Shown piece by piece: positions 50,456-60,421 of a stretch of DNA of 64,000 bases. The translations under genes and the position numbers were made by a program. The notes under the pieces were generated by a model that saw only the letters and a program-made list of their open reading frames with translations, searched no databases and was not told the origin of the DNA. The DNA is from an uncultured Microbacteriaceae bacterium. GTDB lineage: Bacteria > Actinomycetota > Actinomycetes > Actinomycetales > Microbacteriaceae. The stretch covers positions 186,001 through 250,000 of the forward strand of contig CANKXX010000005.1 in the NCBI GenBank assembly GCA_947487835.1, read 5' to 3'. The number at the start of each line of letters is the position of its first letter. The stretch's first letter is position 1.

Positions 50456-52073
50456 GCTCCACCTCCTCGCGCTCGCTCTCCTCGTCCTCGGGGGTGAGCG
50501 GGAGCGGCGAGACCGACAGGGTGCCGCCGTGCACGCGCGGCAGGGTCATCCGGAAGCAGGAGCCCACCCCGGGCGAGGACCACACCTCGAGCCAGCCGCC
50601 ATGCAGCGTCACGTCCTCGCGCGCGATGGCGAGGCCGAGCCCGGTGCCACCCGTCGTGCGCTGGCGGGACGGGTCGGCGCGCCAGAAGCGGTCGAACACG
50701 CGATCCACCTCCTCCGGCGCCATGCCGACACCGTAATCCCGCACGCTGAGCGCGACCGCCTGCTCGTTGCTGTCCACCGTGACGACGATGGGCCGCCCCT
50801 CGCCGTGGTCGATGGCGTTGCCCAGCAGGTTCACGATGACCCGGCGGATGCGGCGGGCGTCGATGTCGGCCTCGAAGTACCCGCCCGGCGCGGCGAGCTG
50901 CAGCTCCGACCCCTTCTGCGCGGCGAGCGACGTCAGCTCGTCCATGGCGTCCGCGGCCAGCCGGACGAGGTTGGTGGGCTCGGTGACGATCTGCACGGCA
51001 CCGGCGTCGTACCGGCTGATCTCGAGCAGGTCGGCGAGCAGCATCTCGAAGCGCTGGGCCTGGGTGTGCAGCAGCTCGGCGGTGCGGGCCGTCGCGGGCG
51101 GGAAGGTGTCGCGCTGGTCGTAGAGCACGCCGCCGGCGAGGCGGATGGTGGTCAGCGGGGTCCGCAGCTCGTGGGAGACGTCGGAGACGAAGCGCTGCTG
51201 CAGCCGGGACAGGTCCGCGAGCTGGGTGATCTGCTTCTGCATGCTGTCGGCCATGGCGTTGAAGGAGCGGGCGAGCGTGGTGATCACGTCCTCGCCGTGC
51301 TCGGGGATGCGCTCCTCGAGCTGGCCCGCCGCCAGCTTCTGACTCGTCTCGGCCGCGATGCGGATGGGTGCGACGACGAGCCGCACGACGAGCCAGGAGA
51401 CCGCCCCGATCAGCGCGATCAGCGCGATGCCGCCGACGGCGATGGTGCCCTGCACGAAGCCGAGGGTCTGCTGCACGTCGCCGATGTTGTAGACGAGGTA
51501 CAGCTCGTAGTCGCCGGAAGCGGGCACCGTGACCGCCCCGCCGACGACGATGCCCGGATCCTCGCCGTCCTCGCGGTCGAGGGCGACGGACTGGTAGTGC
51601 AGCTCGTCCCGGTCGCGGCGCACCTGCTCGCGCAGCTCGGGGCTGATGACGTCGGCCACGAAGTCGCGGCTCGTCGTGTTCTGCAGCAGGCCGTTGCTGC
51701 CCGGGAAGCCGAGCAGGGCGAAGTCGGCCTGGCCCGTGGTGATCTGGCTGATGGCCGCCAGGGCCTGGCCGCGCACCTGGTTCAGCGCCACCTCGTCGGA
51801 GGCGTCCGCGGAGTCGAACTGGGTCTGGGCCTGGGTCATGGCGCGCTCGGACTGCAGCAGCACCGTGGACAGCCGCGACTGAAACAGGTCGTTCGCGATG
51901 CTCGACGAAATGAAACCGCCGATGAGCACGATCGTGACGCTCGACAGCCCCACCGTGAGCAGAACGGTGCGGAACTGGAGGGAGACGCGCCAGAGGTGGG
52001 CGATGCGGGCCGGCCAGCTGCGCCACTCCAGCACCGGCTGCAGCCACCGGCGCAGGCGAAGCAGCAGGTTCAC
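50445..52073 (-). CDS. mtrB: Sensor histidine kinase MtrB
   Basis: A 542-residue membrane kinase. Two transmembrane helices flank an extracytoplasmic loop (first TVLLTVGLSSVTIVLIGGFI, second IALIALIGAVSWLVVRLVVA). It then has HAMP, HisKA with FVSDVSHELRTPLTTIRLAG (phospho-His in SHELRTP), and HATPase with NLLGNAIDHGEG (N-box) and DYGVGM / GGTGLGLAIA (G-boxes). It phosphorylates MtrA; together they control cell wall, division and osmotic adaptation. It starts at GTG 52073. It lies 25 bp from mtrA and overlaps lpqB. Confidence 0.96.
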   Translation of the reverse strand: MNLLLRLRRWLQPVLEWRSWPARIAHLWRVSLQFRTVLLTVGLSSVTIVLIGGFISSSIANDLFQSRLSTVLLQSERAMTQAQTQFDSADASDEVALNQVRGQALAAISQITTGQADFALLGFPGSNGLLQNTTSRDFVADVISPELREQVRRDRDELHYQSVALDREDGEDPGIVVGGAVTVPASGDYELYLVYNIGDVQQTLGFVQGTIAVGGIALIALIGAVSWLVVRLVVAPIRIAAETSQKLAAGQLEERIPEHGEDVITTLARSFNAMADSMQKQITQLADLSRLQQRFVSDVSHELRTPLTTIRLAGGVLYDQRDTFPPATARTAELLHTQAQRFEMLLADLLEISRYDAGAVQIVTEPTNLVRLAADAMDELTSLAAQKGSELQLAAPGGYFEADIDARRIRRVIVNLLGNAIDHGEGRPIVVTVDSNEQAVALSVRDYGVGMAPEEVDRVFDRFWRADPSRQRTTGGTGLGLAIAREDVTLHGGWLEVWSSPGVGSCFRMTLPRVHGGTLSVSPLPLTPEDEESEREEVEHGA

Positions 52074-52098
52074 CGCCCTGACCCCCTTCCGGTCCGGC

Positions 52099-52779
52099 CT
52101 AGGACGCCGCCCCCGCGCGGTAGCCGACGCCGCGGACCGTCATCACGATGCGCGGGTTGTCCGGGTCGTCCTCGATCTTGGCGCGGAGCCGCTGCACGTG
52201 CACGTTCACCAGGCGGGTGTCCGCCTTGTAGTGGTAGCCCCAGACCTGCTCGAGCAGCATCTCGCGGGTGAACACCTGCTGGGGCTTCGAGGCGAGCGCG
52301 AGCAGGAGGTCGAACTCGAGGGGGGTGAGGTTGATCCGCTTGTCGCCGCGGCGCACCTCGTGGCCGATCACGTCGACCTCGAGGTCGCCGATCTGCAGCC
52401 GGTCGGCGCTCTGCGCTGCCGGCGGGCGCAGCCGGGTGCGGATGCGCGCGACGAGCTCCTTGGGGTTGAACGGCTTGACGATGTAGTCGTCCGCGCCGGA
52501 CTCCAGGCCGGCGACGACGTCGGCGGTGTCGGACTTGGCCGTGAGCATGATGATGGGCGTGCCGGACTCCGCCCGGATGAGGCTGCACACCTGGATGCCG
52601 TCCATGCCCGGAAGCATCAGGTCGAGGAGGACCAGATCCGGCTTCGATGCGCGGAACGCGGCGAGCGCGCCGGTGCCGTCCGCGCAGAAGGTGGGCTCCA
52701 GGCCCTCACTGCGCAGAACGATGCCGATCATCTCGGCGAGCGCGGTGTCGTCGTCAACTACCAGTATTCGAGTCGTCAT
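52099..52779 (-). CDS. mtrA: DNA-binding response regulator MtrA
   Basis: A 226-residue OmpR/PhoB-type regulator. The receiver domain is at ~1-115 with the acidic pair Asp9/Asp10, phospho-acceptor Asp53 in LVLLDLMLPG, and Thr/Lys in IIMLTAKSD. The winged HTH is at ~130-225 (LTPLEFDLLLALASKPQQVF, TREMLLEQVWGYHYKADTRL, RLRAKIEDDPDNPRIVMTVR). The sequence is extremely close to MtrA of mycobacteria and corynebacteria. It is first in the mtrA-mtrB-lpqB operon; the promoter should lie in 52780-52920, a divergent region. Confidence 0.97.
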   Translation of the reverse strand: MTTRILVVDDDTALAEMIGIVLRSEGLEPTFCADGTGALAAFRASKPDLVLLDLMLPGMDGIQVCSLIRAESGTPIIMLTAKSDTADVVAGLESGADDYIVKPFNPKELVARIRTRLRPPAAQSADRLQIGDLEVDVIGHEVRRGDKRINLTPLEFDLLLALASKPQQVFTREMLLEQVWGYHYKADTRLVNVHVQRLRAKIEDDPDNPRIVMTVRGVGYRAGAAS

Positions 52780-52920
52780 AGCCTTCGGGGTGCTCGGGGT
52801 CCTTCCGGACAGGGTAGCCGACCGGCGTCACCGCGAGCCGAGGGGGGGATCCCGGCGCGCCGCCCCCATTGCTCGCGCCCCCTTGGTCACATGCAGCACT
52901 CCTGTGGAAGGCTGGTCATC

Positions 52921-54183
52921 GTGACGGACAACTCGCCCTGGCAGCGCCCGGGCTCCCAGCAGACGGGGCAGGACGCGCCCTCCTTCCCGCCGCCCGCTCC
53001 CCCGCTCGCCCCCGGCCAGCAGGCTCCCGGCCATCAGTCCTGGGCCCCCTACGGCGGACAGACGCCCCAGGGCGCGCCCGGCGGCTGGGCCCCGCCGCCG
53101 AAGCCCGGGCTCGTGCCGCTGCGGCCGCTCGCGTTCGGCACCCTGCTCGGCGCCTCGTTCCAGGTGCTGCGCCGCAACCCGAAGGCGTCCTTCGGCAGCG
53201 CGCTGCTCACCCAGGGCCTCATCACCGTCGTCACCCTCGTCGTGGTCGGCGTGGTCACCTTCTTCGCCCTGTCTCGCATCGAGAACGCGGCCCCGGCGGA
53301 GCAGGACGCCGTGGTGGTCGGCGGCATCGCGGCCATCATCGTGTCCGCGCTCGCCACGGTGCTGCTGTCCGTCGCGGCGACCGCTCTGCTTCAGGGCATC
53401 ATCGTGCTCGAGGTGGCGCGGGGCACCCTCGGCGAGAAGCTCACCCTGGGCTCCCTCTGGCGCCTGGCCTGGCGCCGGCTCTGGCCGCTCATACTGTGGG
53501 CCCTGCTGTACTCGGCGGCCGTGCTCCTCTCCGTCGGCATCGTCGTGCTCGTCGTCGTGCTGCTCGTCAGCCAGGGCGAGGCGCTCATCGCGGTCGGGGT
53601 GCTGTTCGGGCTCCTCGCCGGCCTGGCGCTCGCCGTCGCCTTCGTCTGGCTGTTCACGAAGCTCTCGCTCACCCCGAGCGTCATCGTGCTCGAGCGCCGC
53701 GGCGTCTTCGCCGCCATGGCCCGCTCCTGGCGGCTCACGAACGGATACTTCTGGCGGACCTTCGGTGTGCAGGCGCTCGTGCTCGTCATCGTGCAGGTGG
53801 CGACCCAGGTGGTGACCACGCCCATCGGAATCATCTTCGGCATCGTGATGGGGCTGATGTTCCCGAACGGCTCGGTGCCCGAGGACGGGTCGGGGTCCGT
53901 GGAGTCCTTCCTGCCCCTGATCGGCCTGTACGGCGTCACCCTGCTCGTCTCCCTCGTGTTCGGCGCGATCGCCGCCGTGGCGCAGTCGGCGAGCTCCGCG
54001 CTCGTCTACATCGACCTGCGGATGCGCAAGGAGGGTCTGGACATCGAGCTCGCCCGGTTCGTCGAGACCCGCCGGGTGCGCACGGCCGGGTCCCCCGCCG
54101 GCGATGACGCAGCACCCGACCCCTACCTCGCCGTGCCCGCCGCCGCGGCACCCGGACCCGGCGCGGGCGGGCCCGTGGCATGA
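52921..54183 (+). CDS. Multi-helix membrane protein with glycerophosphoryl-diesterase-like membrane domain
   Basis: A 420-residue protein. A Pro/Gln/Gly-rich cytoplasmic N-tail (~1-58) is followed by at least six hydrophobic segments, each long and separated by short loops (LGASFQVLRRNPKASFGSAL before the first, ALLYSAAVLLSVGIVVLVVV, LVLERRG-like LSLTPSVIVLERRGVFAAMA). The pattern resembles the membrane domain of glycerophosphoryl diester phosphodiesterase-type proteins of actinobacteria, with no catalytic part. It starts at GTG 52921 with GGAAGG upstream; ATG 52891 in frame is an alternative. It is the first gene of a coupled series with DUF4129, DUF4350 and MoxR genes. Confidence 0.78.
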   Translation: MTDNSPWQRPGSQQTGQDAPSFPPPAPPLAPGQQAPGHQSWAPYGGQTPQGAPGGWAPPPKPGLVPLRPLAFGTLLGASFQVLRRNPKASFGSALLTQGLITVVTLVVVGVVTFFALSRIENAAPAEQDAVVVGGIAAIIVSALATVLLSVAATALLQGIIVLEVARGTLGEKLTLGSLWRLAWRRLWPLILWALLYSAAVLLSVGIVVLVVVLLVSQGEALIAVGVLFGLLAGLALAVAFVWLFTKLSLTPSVIVLERRGVFAAMARSWRLTNGYFWRTFGVQALVLVIVQVATQVVTTPIGIIFGIVMGLMFPNGSVPEDGSGSVESFLPLIGLYGVTLLVSLVFGAIAAVAQSASSALVYIDLRMRKEGLDIELARFVETRRVRTAGSPAGDDAAPDPYLAVPAAAAPGPGAGGPVA

Positions 54184-54845
54184 CCGCTCCGCTCGCGTTC
54201 GTCCCGCTCGAGCCGGACGGGGAGGAGGCGCGCGACTGGCTCCTCGGCGAGCTGTCGAAGCCGCCGTACCAGGCGGCCCGCCCCACCCTGTTCGACACGG
54301 TCGCGCAGGCGATCCGGGACTGGTTCGTCGAGCTGTTCGCGAACTCGGACGGCGGGGTACCGAACATCGTGCCCGTCCTGGTCGCGGTCGTACTGATCGC
54401 GGTGCTCGTCGTCGCGTTCCTGCTTTTCGGCCTGCCCCGTCTGAACCGGCGCGGCGCGCCGCTCGGCGAACTCTTCGGCGACGAAGACCCGCGCACGGCC
54501 GATGTCCTCCGGGACTCCGCCGCCGCCGCGGCCGCCCGCGGCGACTTCACCCTCGCCATCGAGGACCTCTACCGCTCCCTCGCCCGGGGGCTGGCGGAGC
54601 GGACCGTCGTACGCACGACCCCCGGCACCACGGCGAGGGACTTCGCCAGGCGCGCGGGCGCCGCCTTCCCGGCGCACGCCGACGCGCTCCATGACGGAGC
54701 CACCGCCTTCGACGCGGTCCGCTACCTCGGGCGGGAGGGCACCCGCGAGCAGTACGAGCGTCTCGCCGAGCTGGAGCGCGCCGTGCGCCAGGAGCGGCCG
54801 GCCGCCCTCGAGGCCGTGGGCGCCGCGTCGGGCAGCGGAGCGTGA
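54180..54845 (+). CDS. DUF4129 domain protein
   Basis: A 221-residue protein. A short N-terminal region has EEARDWLLGELSKPPYQAAR, and one membrane helix follows (VLVAVVLIAVLVVAFLLFGL at ~63-82). A cytoplasmic DUF4129 domain is at ~115-205 (GDFTLAIEDLYRSLARGLAE, RTTPGTTARDFARRAGAAFP, AVRYLGREGTREQYERLAEL). It occurs typically before MoxR/DUF58 genes. ATG 54180 overlaps the previous stop (ATGA), and its stop overlaps the next start. Confidence 0.88.
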   Translation: MTAPLAFVPLEPDGEEARDWLLGELSKPPYQAARPTLFDTVAQAIRDWFVELFANSDGGVPNIVPVLVAVVLIAVLVVAFLLFGLPRLNRRGAPLGELFGDEDPRTADVLRDSAAAAAARGDFTLAIEDLYRSLARGLAERTVVRTTPGTTARDFARRAGAAFPAHADALHDGATAFDAVRYLGREGTREQYERLAELERAVRQERPAALEAVGAASGSGA

Positions 54846-56121
54846 CGCGGCCCGACGCGGAGACCGTTCCCCGCGCGCACACCGATCCCCGCGCCGCCGA
54901 TCCCCGCGCCACCGACACGGCGGTCGCGGCGTCTCCCACGGTCCGCGCCTGGTTGCGCAGAAGCGCGTTCTGGTTCGGCGCCGCGGCCTTCGCCCTCGCG
55001 GTGGTCGTGGTCGCCGCGCTCATCAACGGGGTGACCGGCGCTCCCGGTGGTGCGCTCGACGCGGACAACCCCGCCCCGCGCGGCGGCATGGCCGTGGCCG
55101 AGGTGCTCGAGCAGCGCGGCGTCGACGTGCTGCCCGTGGACACCCTCGAGGAGGCCGCGGATGCGGCGGGCGACCCCGGCGAGACGACGCTCCTCCTCCA
55201 CGACCGCGACGCGCTGCTCACGGACGAGCAGCTGCGGCGCGCCGGCGACATCGCGGATCGCGTCGTCCTGGCCTCTCCCGGGTTCACGGTGCTCCAGGTC
55301 CTCGCGCCCGGTGTCCTGCTCGCCGGCTCCGGTGGCGACGACCGCTCCCTGCCCGCCCGCTGCTCCGACCCCGCCGCCGGCGGCGCGGAGACCGTTCGCG
55401 CGGACGACCTCGACGCCTATCGGGTGGACGAGGCGACGCTGCCCGCGGGGGCGGAGGCGACGGAGTGCTTCCCTGCCGGGGACGGCGCCGTCGCGCTTGT
55501 GCGGGTCGCCGAGGGTGGACGGGAGACCGTCGTCGTCGACGCTGACCCGCTGTTCACGAACGACCAGGTGGCGCGCAGCGGCAACGCCGCCGTCGCGCTC
55601 ACCGCCCTCGGTGCGCGGCCGACCCTCGTCTGGTACACGCCCGGCCTCGGCGACATCGAGGTCGACGGCCCGCCATCGCTCGCCGAGCTGACGCCCGGCT
55701 GGGTGACGCCCCTCGCGCTGCTGCTTGGCATCGTCGCGCTCGCCGCGGCCCTCTGGCGCGGCCGCCGCTTCGGCCCCCTCGTGGTCGAGGACCTGCCCGT
55801 CACCGTGCGCGCGAGCGAGACGATGGAGGGCCGCGCGCGCCTGTACCAGCGGGCGTCAGCCCGCGGCCGGGCGCTGGACGCCCTGCGCGTCGGCGCGGTG
55901 TCCCGCATGGCGACCTCACTCGGTCTCGGGCGCGCCGCAACCGTGCCCGAGGTGATCGCGGCCGCCGCCGCGGCGACCGGCCGGGACCCGGGCGACGTGC
56001 ACGCCGTAGTCATCGGCGCCCTGCCGGCCACCGACCGGGAACTCGTGACCCTGACCGACCGGCTGCGCGCCCTCGAGGCCGACGTGACCGACGCCGTAGA
56101 CCCCACAGGAGGAAGAACCAG

Positions 56122-56125
<4 letters not shown>
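54842..56125 (+). CDS. DUF4350 domain protein
   Basis: A 427-residue protein. An Ala/Arg/Asp-rich N-tail is followed by a first membrane helix (WFGAAAFALAVVVVAALING) and a large domain of DUF4350 type (ADNPAPRGGMAVAEVLEQRG, VVLASPGFTVLQVLAPGVLL, GDGAVALVRVAEGGRETVVV). A second helix (VTPLALLLGIVALAAALWRG) and a cytoplasmic helical end follow. The family is found with DUF4129 and MoxR and has no known enzyme activity. It starts at GTG 54842 (GTGA overlap), and the stop overlaps moxR (ATGA). Confidence 0.88.
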
Positions 56126-57075
<950 letters not shown>

Positions 57076-57145
57076 CCCTCCGCGCCGCCCACGCGTCCAC
57101 CACCAGCACCACCACCATCGACCACCCCGTCGGAAGGAGCCGCCC

Positions 57146-58453
57146 ATGGCCGTGACCGGTCGCTTCGTCGCCCTGCTCGCGCTCGGCGCGCTTCCCGTCG
57201 TGCTGTTCGGCGCCGATCCCGCCGCCGGGGCTACCCTGCTCGCCGCGTGGGTGGCGGGCTGCGTGCTGCTCGGGGTGCTCGACCTGTGCCTCGCCGGATC
57301 CCCGCGCGCCGTCGCGATCGAGCGCGAGCTGCCCGGCCGGCTGCGGCTCGGCGAGACGGCGACGTCCCTGATCTTCGTCACCAACCGGGGGCGGCGGACG
57401 CTGCGCGGGCGGCTGCGCGACGGCTGGTCGCCGTCCGCGGGCGCACCCGCGACGCGGGCCGCGCTCCGGGTGCCGCCCGGGGAGCGCCGCGTCGTGGAGC
57501 AGACGCTGACCCCGTTCCGCCGCGGCGAGCGCCGCTCAGAGCACGTGACGATCCGCTCGGTCGGACCGCTGGGGCTCTGGGCGCGTCAGGCGACCCTGAA
57601 CGCGCCGGGCGGCATCCGGGTCCTGCCGCCGTTCCACTCCCGCAAGCACCTGCCGTCGCGCCTCACCCGGCTGCGCGAGCTCGACGGGCGCACGAGCGTG
57701 ATGATCCGGGGCCAGGGCACGGAGTTCGACAGTCTGCGCGAGTACGTGCCGGGGGACGACGTGCGCTCCATCGACTGGCGGGCCACCGCCCGGCGCAGCG
57801 ACGTGATGGTGCGAACCTGGCGGCCGGAGCGCGACCGGCGCGTCGTGCTGCTGATCGACACCGGACGCACCTCCGCCGCCCGCGTCGACAACGAGCCGCG
57901 GATCGACACCGCCTTCGAGGCGTCCCTGCTGCTCGCGGCGCTGGCCACCCGGGCCGGCGACCGGGTCGACCTGCTGGCCTACGACCGGCGGCTGCGGGCG
58001 CGGGTGCAGGGGGCGACCGGACCGGAGCTGCTCTCCCGGCTGGTCGACGCCCTCGCCCCGGTGGAGCCGGAGCTGCTCGAGATGGACTGGACGGCCGCGC
58101 CCGCGCTCGTGCGGTCGGTGACGAGCGCCCGGTCCCTCGTCGTGCTGCTCACCTCGATCGACGCCGCGGGCAGCTCGCGGGCGCTGCTCTCCGTGCTCCC
58201 GCAGCTGACGAGGCGGCACATGGTCGTCGTCGCGTCCGTGGCGGACCCGGATGTGCAGACCACGGCGCGGTCCGCCCACGACCGGGAGAGCATCTACCGC
58301 GCAGCCTCGGCCGAGCGCGCCCTGCTCGACACGGCGCGCGTCTCCGCCGCGATCCGGCGGCTGGGTGCGGAGGTCGTCACGGCCGCGCCCGCGGACCTTC
58401 CGCCCGCCCTGGCGGACAAGTACCTGGCCCTGAAGGCCGCCGGTCGGCTCTAG
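57146..58453 (+). CDS. DUF58 domain protein
   Basis: A 435-residue protein. Two N-terminal hydrophobic segments (FVALLALGALPVVLFGADPA; LLAAWVAGCVLLGVLDLCLA) are followed by a beta-rich region and the DUF58 signature GTEFDSLREYVPGDDVRSID with WRATARRSD. A VWA-like end has VVLLIDTGRT (metal-site-like Asp-x-Gly). It works with MoxR; the exact client is unknown. ATG 57146 has GGAAGGAG upstream; it is 70 bp after moxR. The region of 57076-57145 shows no terminator. Confidence 0.93.
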   Translation: MAVTGRFVALLALGALPVVLFGADPAAGATLLAAWVAGCVLLGVLDLCLAGSPRAVAIERELPGRLRLGETATSLIFVTNRGRRTLRGRLRDGWSPSAGAPATRAALRVPPGERRVVEQTLTPFRRGERRSEHVTIRSVGPLGLWARQATLNAPGGIRVLPPFHSRKHLPSRLTRLRELDGRTSVMIRGQGTEFDSLREYVPGDDVRSIDWRATARRSDVMVRTWRPERDRRVVLLIDTGRTSAARVDNEPRIDTAFEASLLLAALATRAGDRVDLLAYDRRLRARVQGATGPELLSRLVDALAPVEPELLEMDWTAAPALVRSVTSARSLVVLLTSIDAAGSSRALLSVLPQLTRRHMVVVASVADPDVQTTARSAHDRESIYRAASAERALLDTARVSAAIRRLGAEVVTAAPADLPPALADKYLALKAAGRL

Positions 58454-58498
58454 TCCCGGCCGGCTGTTGCTCGGTCGGCTTCAGGTCCGGCCGGCCGG

Positions 58499-59494
58499 TC
58501 AGCCCGCGACGAGGCGGCGCGCGCCCGCCTCGAACTCGACGAGGTCGCCCGTCTCCCCCGCGCGGACCGCGCGCCTGCCGAGGACGAGCATGTAGGCGAG
58601 GAAGGCCGCGAGGGCGATCACGCCGATGCCGATCTTGATGACCGGGTGCCACGGCTGCCGGGTGATGAAGCCCTCGATGAGCCCGGACACGAACAGCACG
58701 ATCACCAGGCCGATCGCGACGGTGAACAGCGCACGCGCATCCTCCGCGAGCGCCTGCGCGCGCGTCCGCGGGCCGGGCGCGATCCAGGCCCAGAAGATGC
58801 GCAGGCCGCCCGCCGCGGCCACGAACACGGCGGTCAGCTCGAGCAGCCCGTGCGGCAGGATGTAGAGGAAGAACGTGTCTCCCTCGCCGTAGGAGAAGAG
58901 CACGCCGGCTGCCACGCCGACCCCCTGGGCGTTCTGGAAGATGACGTTCGGCACCCACACGCCGGTGATCCCGAACGCGATGCACTGAGCCGCGATCCAG
59001 GCGTTGTTCGTCCAGACCTGGCCGGCGAAGGACGCCGCCGGGTTCTCCTTGTAGTAGTCGACGAACTCGTCGTTCGCGTACTTCCGCAGGTCCTCGTCGG
59101 ACCCGAAGCTCGCGAGCACCCGCGGGTCCGAGCTCACCCACACCGCGTAGCAGGTGGCGATGATGATGGTCGCGAGCGCGACGGCGAGGGTCAGCCAGCG
59201 AATGCGGTACAGCGCGGCGGGGAGCTCGAGCACGAAGAAGCGCGGGATCTGGCTGAGCACGTTCGCGCTCGCGCCGGTGAAGCGCATCCGCGCCCGGGAC
59301 AGCGTCACGGAGAGGCGGTCGCCCTGCACCGTCGATCCCGCGGAGGTCTTGATGGCCGACAGCTGCGTCGCACCGGACTGGTACCGCTCGATGAGCTCGT
59401 CGGCCTCGGGGCCGGAGAAGCGCCGCTTGCGCCCGAGCCGGGCAAGCCGGTCCCACTCATCGCGGTGCGCGGCGGAGTATGCGTCGAGGTCCAT
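58499..59494 (-). CDS. SpoIIM-like (DUF95) membrane protein
   Basis: A 331-residue protein. The N-terminus is soluble and helical (MDLDAYSAAHRDEWDRLARL, YQSGATQLSAIKTSAGSTVQ); then about five membrane helices include IRWLTLAVALATIIIATCYA and a family-typical NNAWIAAQCIAFGITGVWVP and FLYILPHGLLELTAVFVAAA. It belongs to the stage II sporulation protein M type, but the organism does not sporulate. In actinobacteria it is usually next to RDD and MoxR genes, as here. It starts at ATG 59494 with a -10-like TAGTAT 8 bases before it, so the mRNA may be leaderless. Confidence 0.9.
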   Translation of the reverse strand: MDLDAYSAAHRDEWDRLARLGRKRRFSGPEADELIERYQSGATQLSAIKTSAGSTVQGDRLSVTLSRARMRFTGASANVLSQIPRFFVLELPAALYRIRWLTLAVALATIIIATCYAVWVSSDPRVLASFGSDEDLRKYANDEFVDYYKENPAASFAGQVWTNNAWIAAQCIAFGITGVWVPNVIFQNAQGVGVAAGVLFSYGEGDTFFLYILPHGLLELTAVFVAAAGGLRIFWAWIAPGPRTRAQALAEDARALFTVAIGLVIVLFVSGLIEGFITRQPWHPVIKIGIGVIALAAFLAYMLVLGRRAVRAGETGDLVEFEAGARRLVAG

Positions 59495-59502
59495 CTGCTT
59501 GA

Positions 59503-59508
59503 ATACTA
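59503..59508 (-). promoter_or_regulatory. -10-like element for leaderless spoIIM mRNA
   Basis: TAGTAT on the minus strand with 8 bases to ATG 59494, a distance that puts the transcript start at the ATG. It lies in the 17-bp gap between divergent starts, so each gene's promoter must reach into its neighbour. No good -35 is seen. Confidence 0.4.
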
Positions 59509-59511
59509 TTC

Positions 59512-60366
59512 ATGTCCGCGCGACGACAGCCCACAGCCGAGCTGGTCGACGAGCGCGGCGACGAGCTCGTCATCGGCGAGGCGGTCGCCCTCGACGTGCG
59601 GGCGGCCAGCTTCGTGCTCCGCGCCGCCGGCGCGATCATCGACGTCCTCGCCTACGTCGCCCTCCTGCTGCTGATGCTCCTCGGCCTCGGGGCGCTGTTC
59701 GCGTGGTCGCCGTTCGACTCCGCCCTGGGCGCCGCACTCGGCATCGCGTGCGTGGTGTTCGCCATCGTGATCGTGCCGATGGTCGTCGAGGTCGCGACCG
59801 CCGGACGCTCGCTCGGCCGGTTCGCGGTCGGCGTGCGGATCGTGCGCGACGACGGCGGGGCGATCGGGCTGCGGCACGCGTTCATCCGCGCGCTGACCGG
59901 CGTGCTCGAGCTGTTCCTCAGCTTCGGCGGCGTCGCCGCGTTCGTCGGGCTGCTGAGTGGCCGCGCGAAGCGTCTCGGCGACCTGCTGGCCGGCACCTAC
60001 AGTCAGCACGAGCGGGTGCCGCGCGTGGTCGAGCCCGTGCTCGGCGTCCCGACGCCGCTCACCGCGTGGGCGGCGATCGCGGACGTCGCCCGGCTGCCGG
60101 ACGCGCTGTCGCGGCGCATCGCCGCGTTCCTCCGCCAGGCCGACCGGCTGACCCCCGAGACCCGGGCCCGGCTCGCGGGCGAGCTGGCCGCCGAGGCCTC
60201 CCCCTGGGTGTCGCCCCTGCCCGACGTGGAGCCCGAGCTGTTCCTCGCGGCGGTCGCCGCGGTGCGCAGAGAGCGCGACTACCGGGCGCTGATGCTCGAG
60301 CGGGAGCGCCTCGAGCACCTCACGCCGCTGCTGACCGGGCTGCCGCACGGCTTCCCCGACCGGTAG
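59512..60366 (+). CDS. RDD family membrane protein
   Basis: A 284-residue protein. The RDD domain lies at ~20-165: first helix after RAASFVLRAAGAIIDVLAYV with the Arg-Asp pair, second IACVVFAIVIVPMVVEVATA, then GRSLGRFAVGVRIVRDDGGA, FIRALTGVLELFLSFGGVAA. A hydrophilic helical C-terminus of ~100 residues follows. The family is of unknown transport or membrane role. It starts at ATG 59512, divergent from the spoIIM-type gene with 17 bp between. Confidence 0.93.
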   Translation: MSARRQPTAELVDERGDELVIGEAVALDVRAASFVLRAAGAIIDVLAYVALLLLMLLGLGALFAWSPFDSALGAALGIACVVFAIVIVPMVVEVATAGRSLGRFAVGVRIVRDDGGAIGLRHAFIRALTGVLELFLSFGGVAAFVGLLSGRAKRLGDLLAGTYSQHERVPRVVEPVLGVPTPLTAWAAIADVARLPDALSRRIAAFLRQADRLTPETRARLAGELAAEASPWVSPLPDVEPELFLAAVAAVRRERDYRALMLERERLEHLTPLLTGLPHGFPDR

Positions 60367-60421
60367 CCGGGGAAGCCGCCGCGACGCTGATCGGCAGTAG
60401 CCAGGTCGCTGATCGGAGCGG

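Noticed and set aside
58451-58498. Terminator between DUF58 and SpoIIM-type genes
   Set aside because: GGCCGGCC words are self-complementary but give no single convincing stem of normal spacing.
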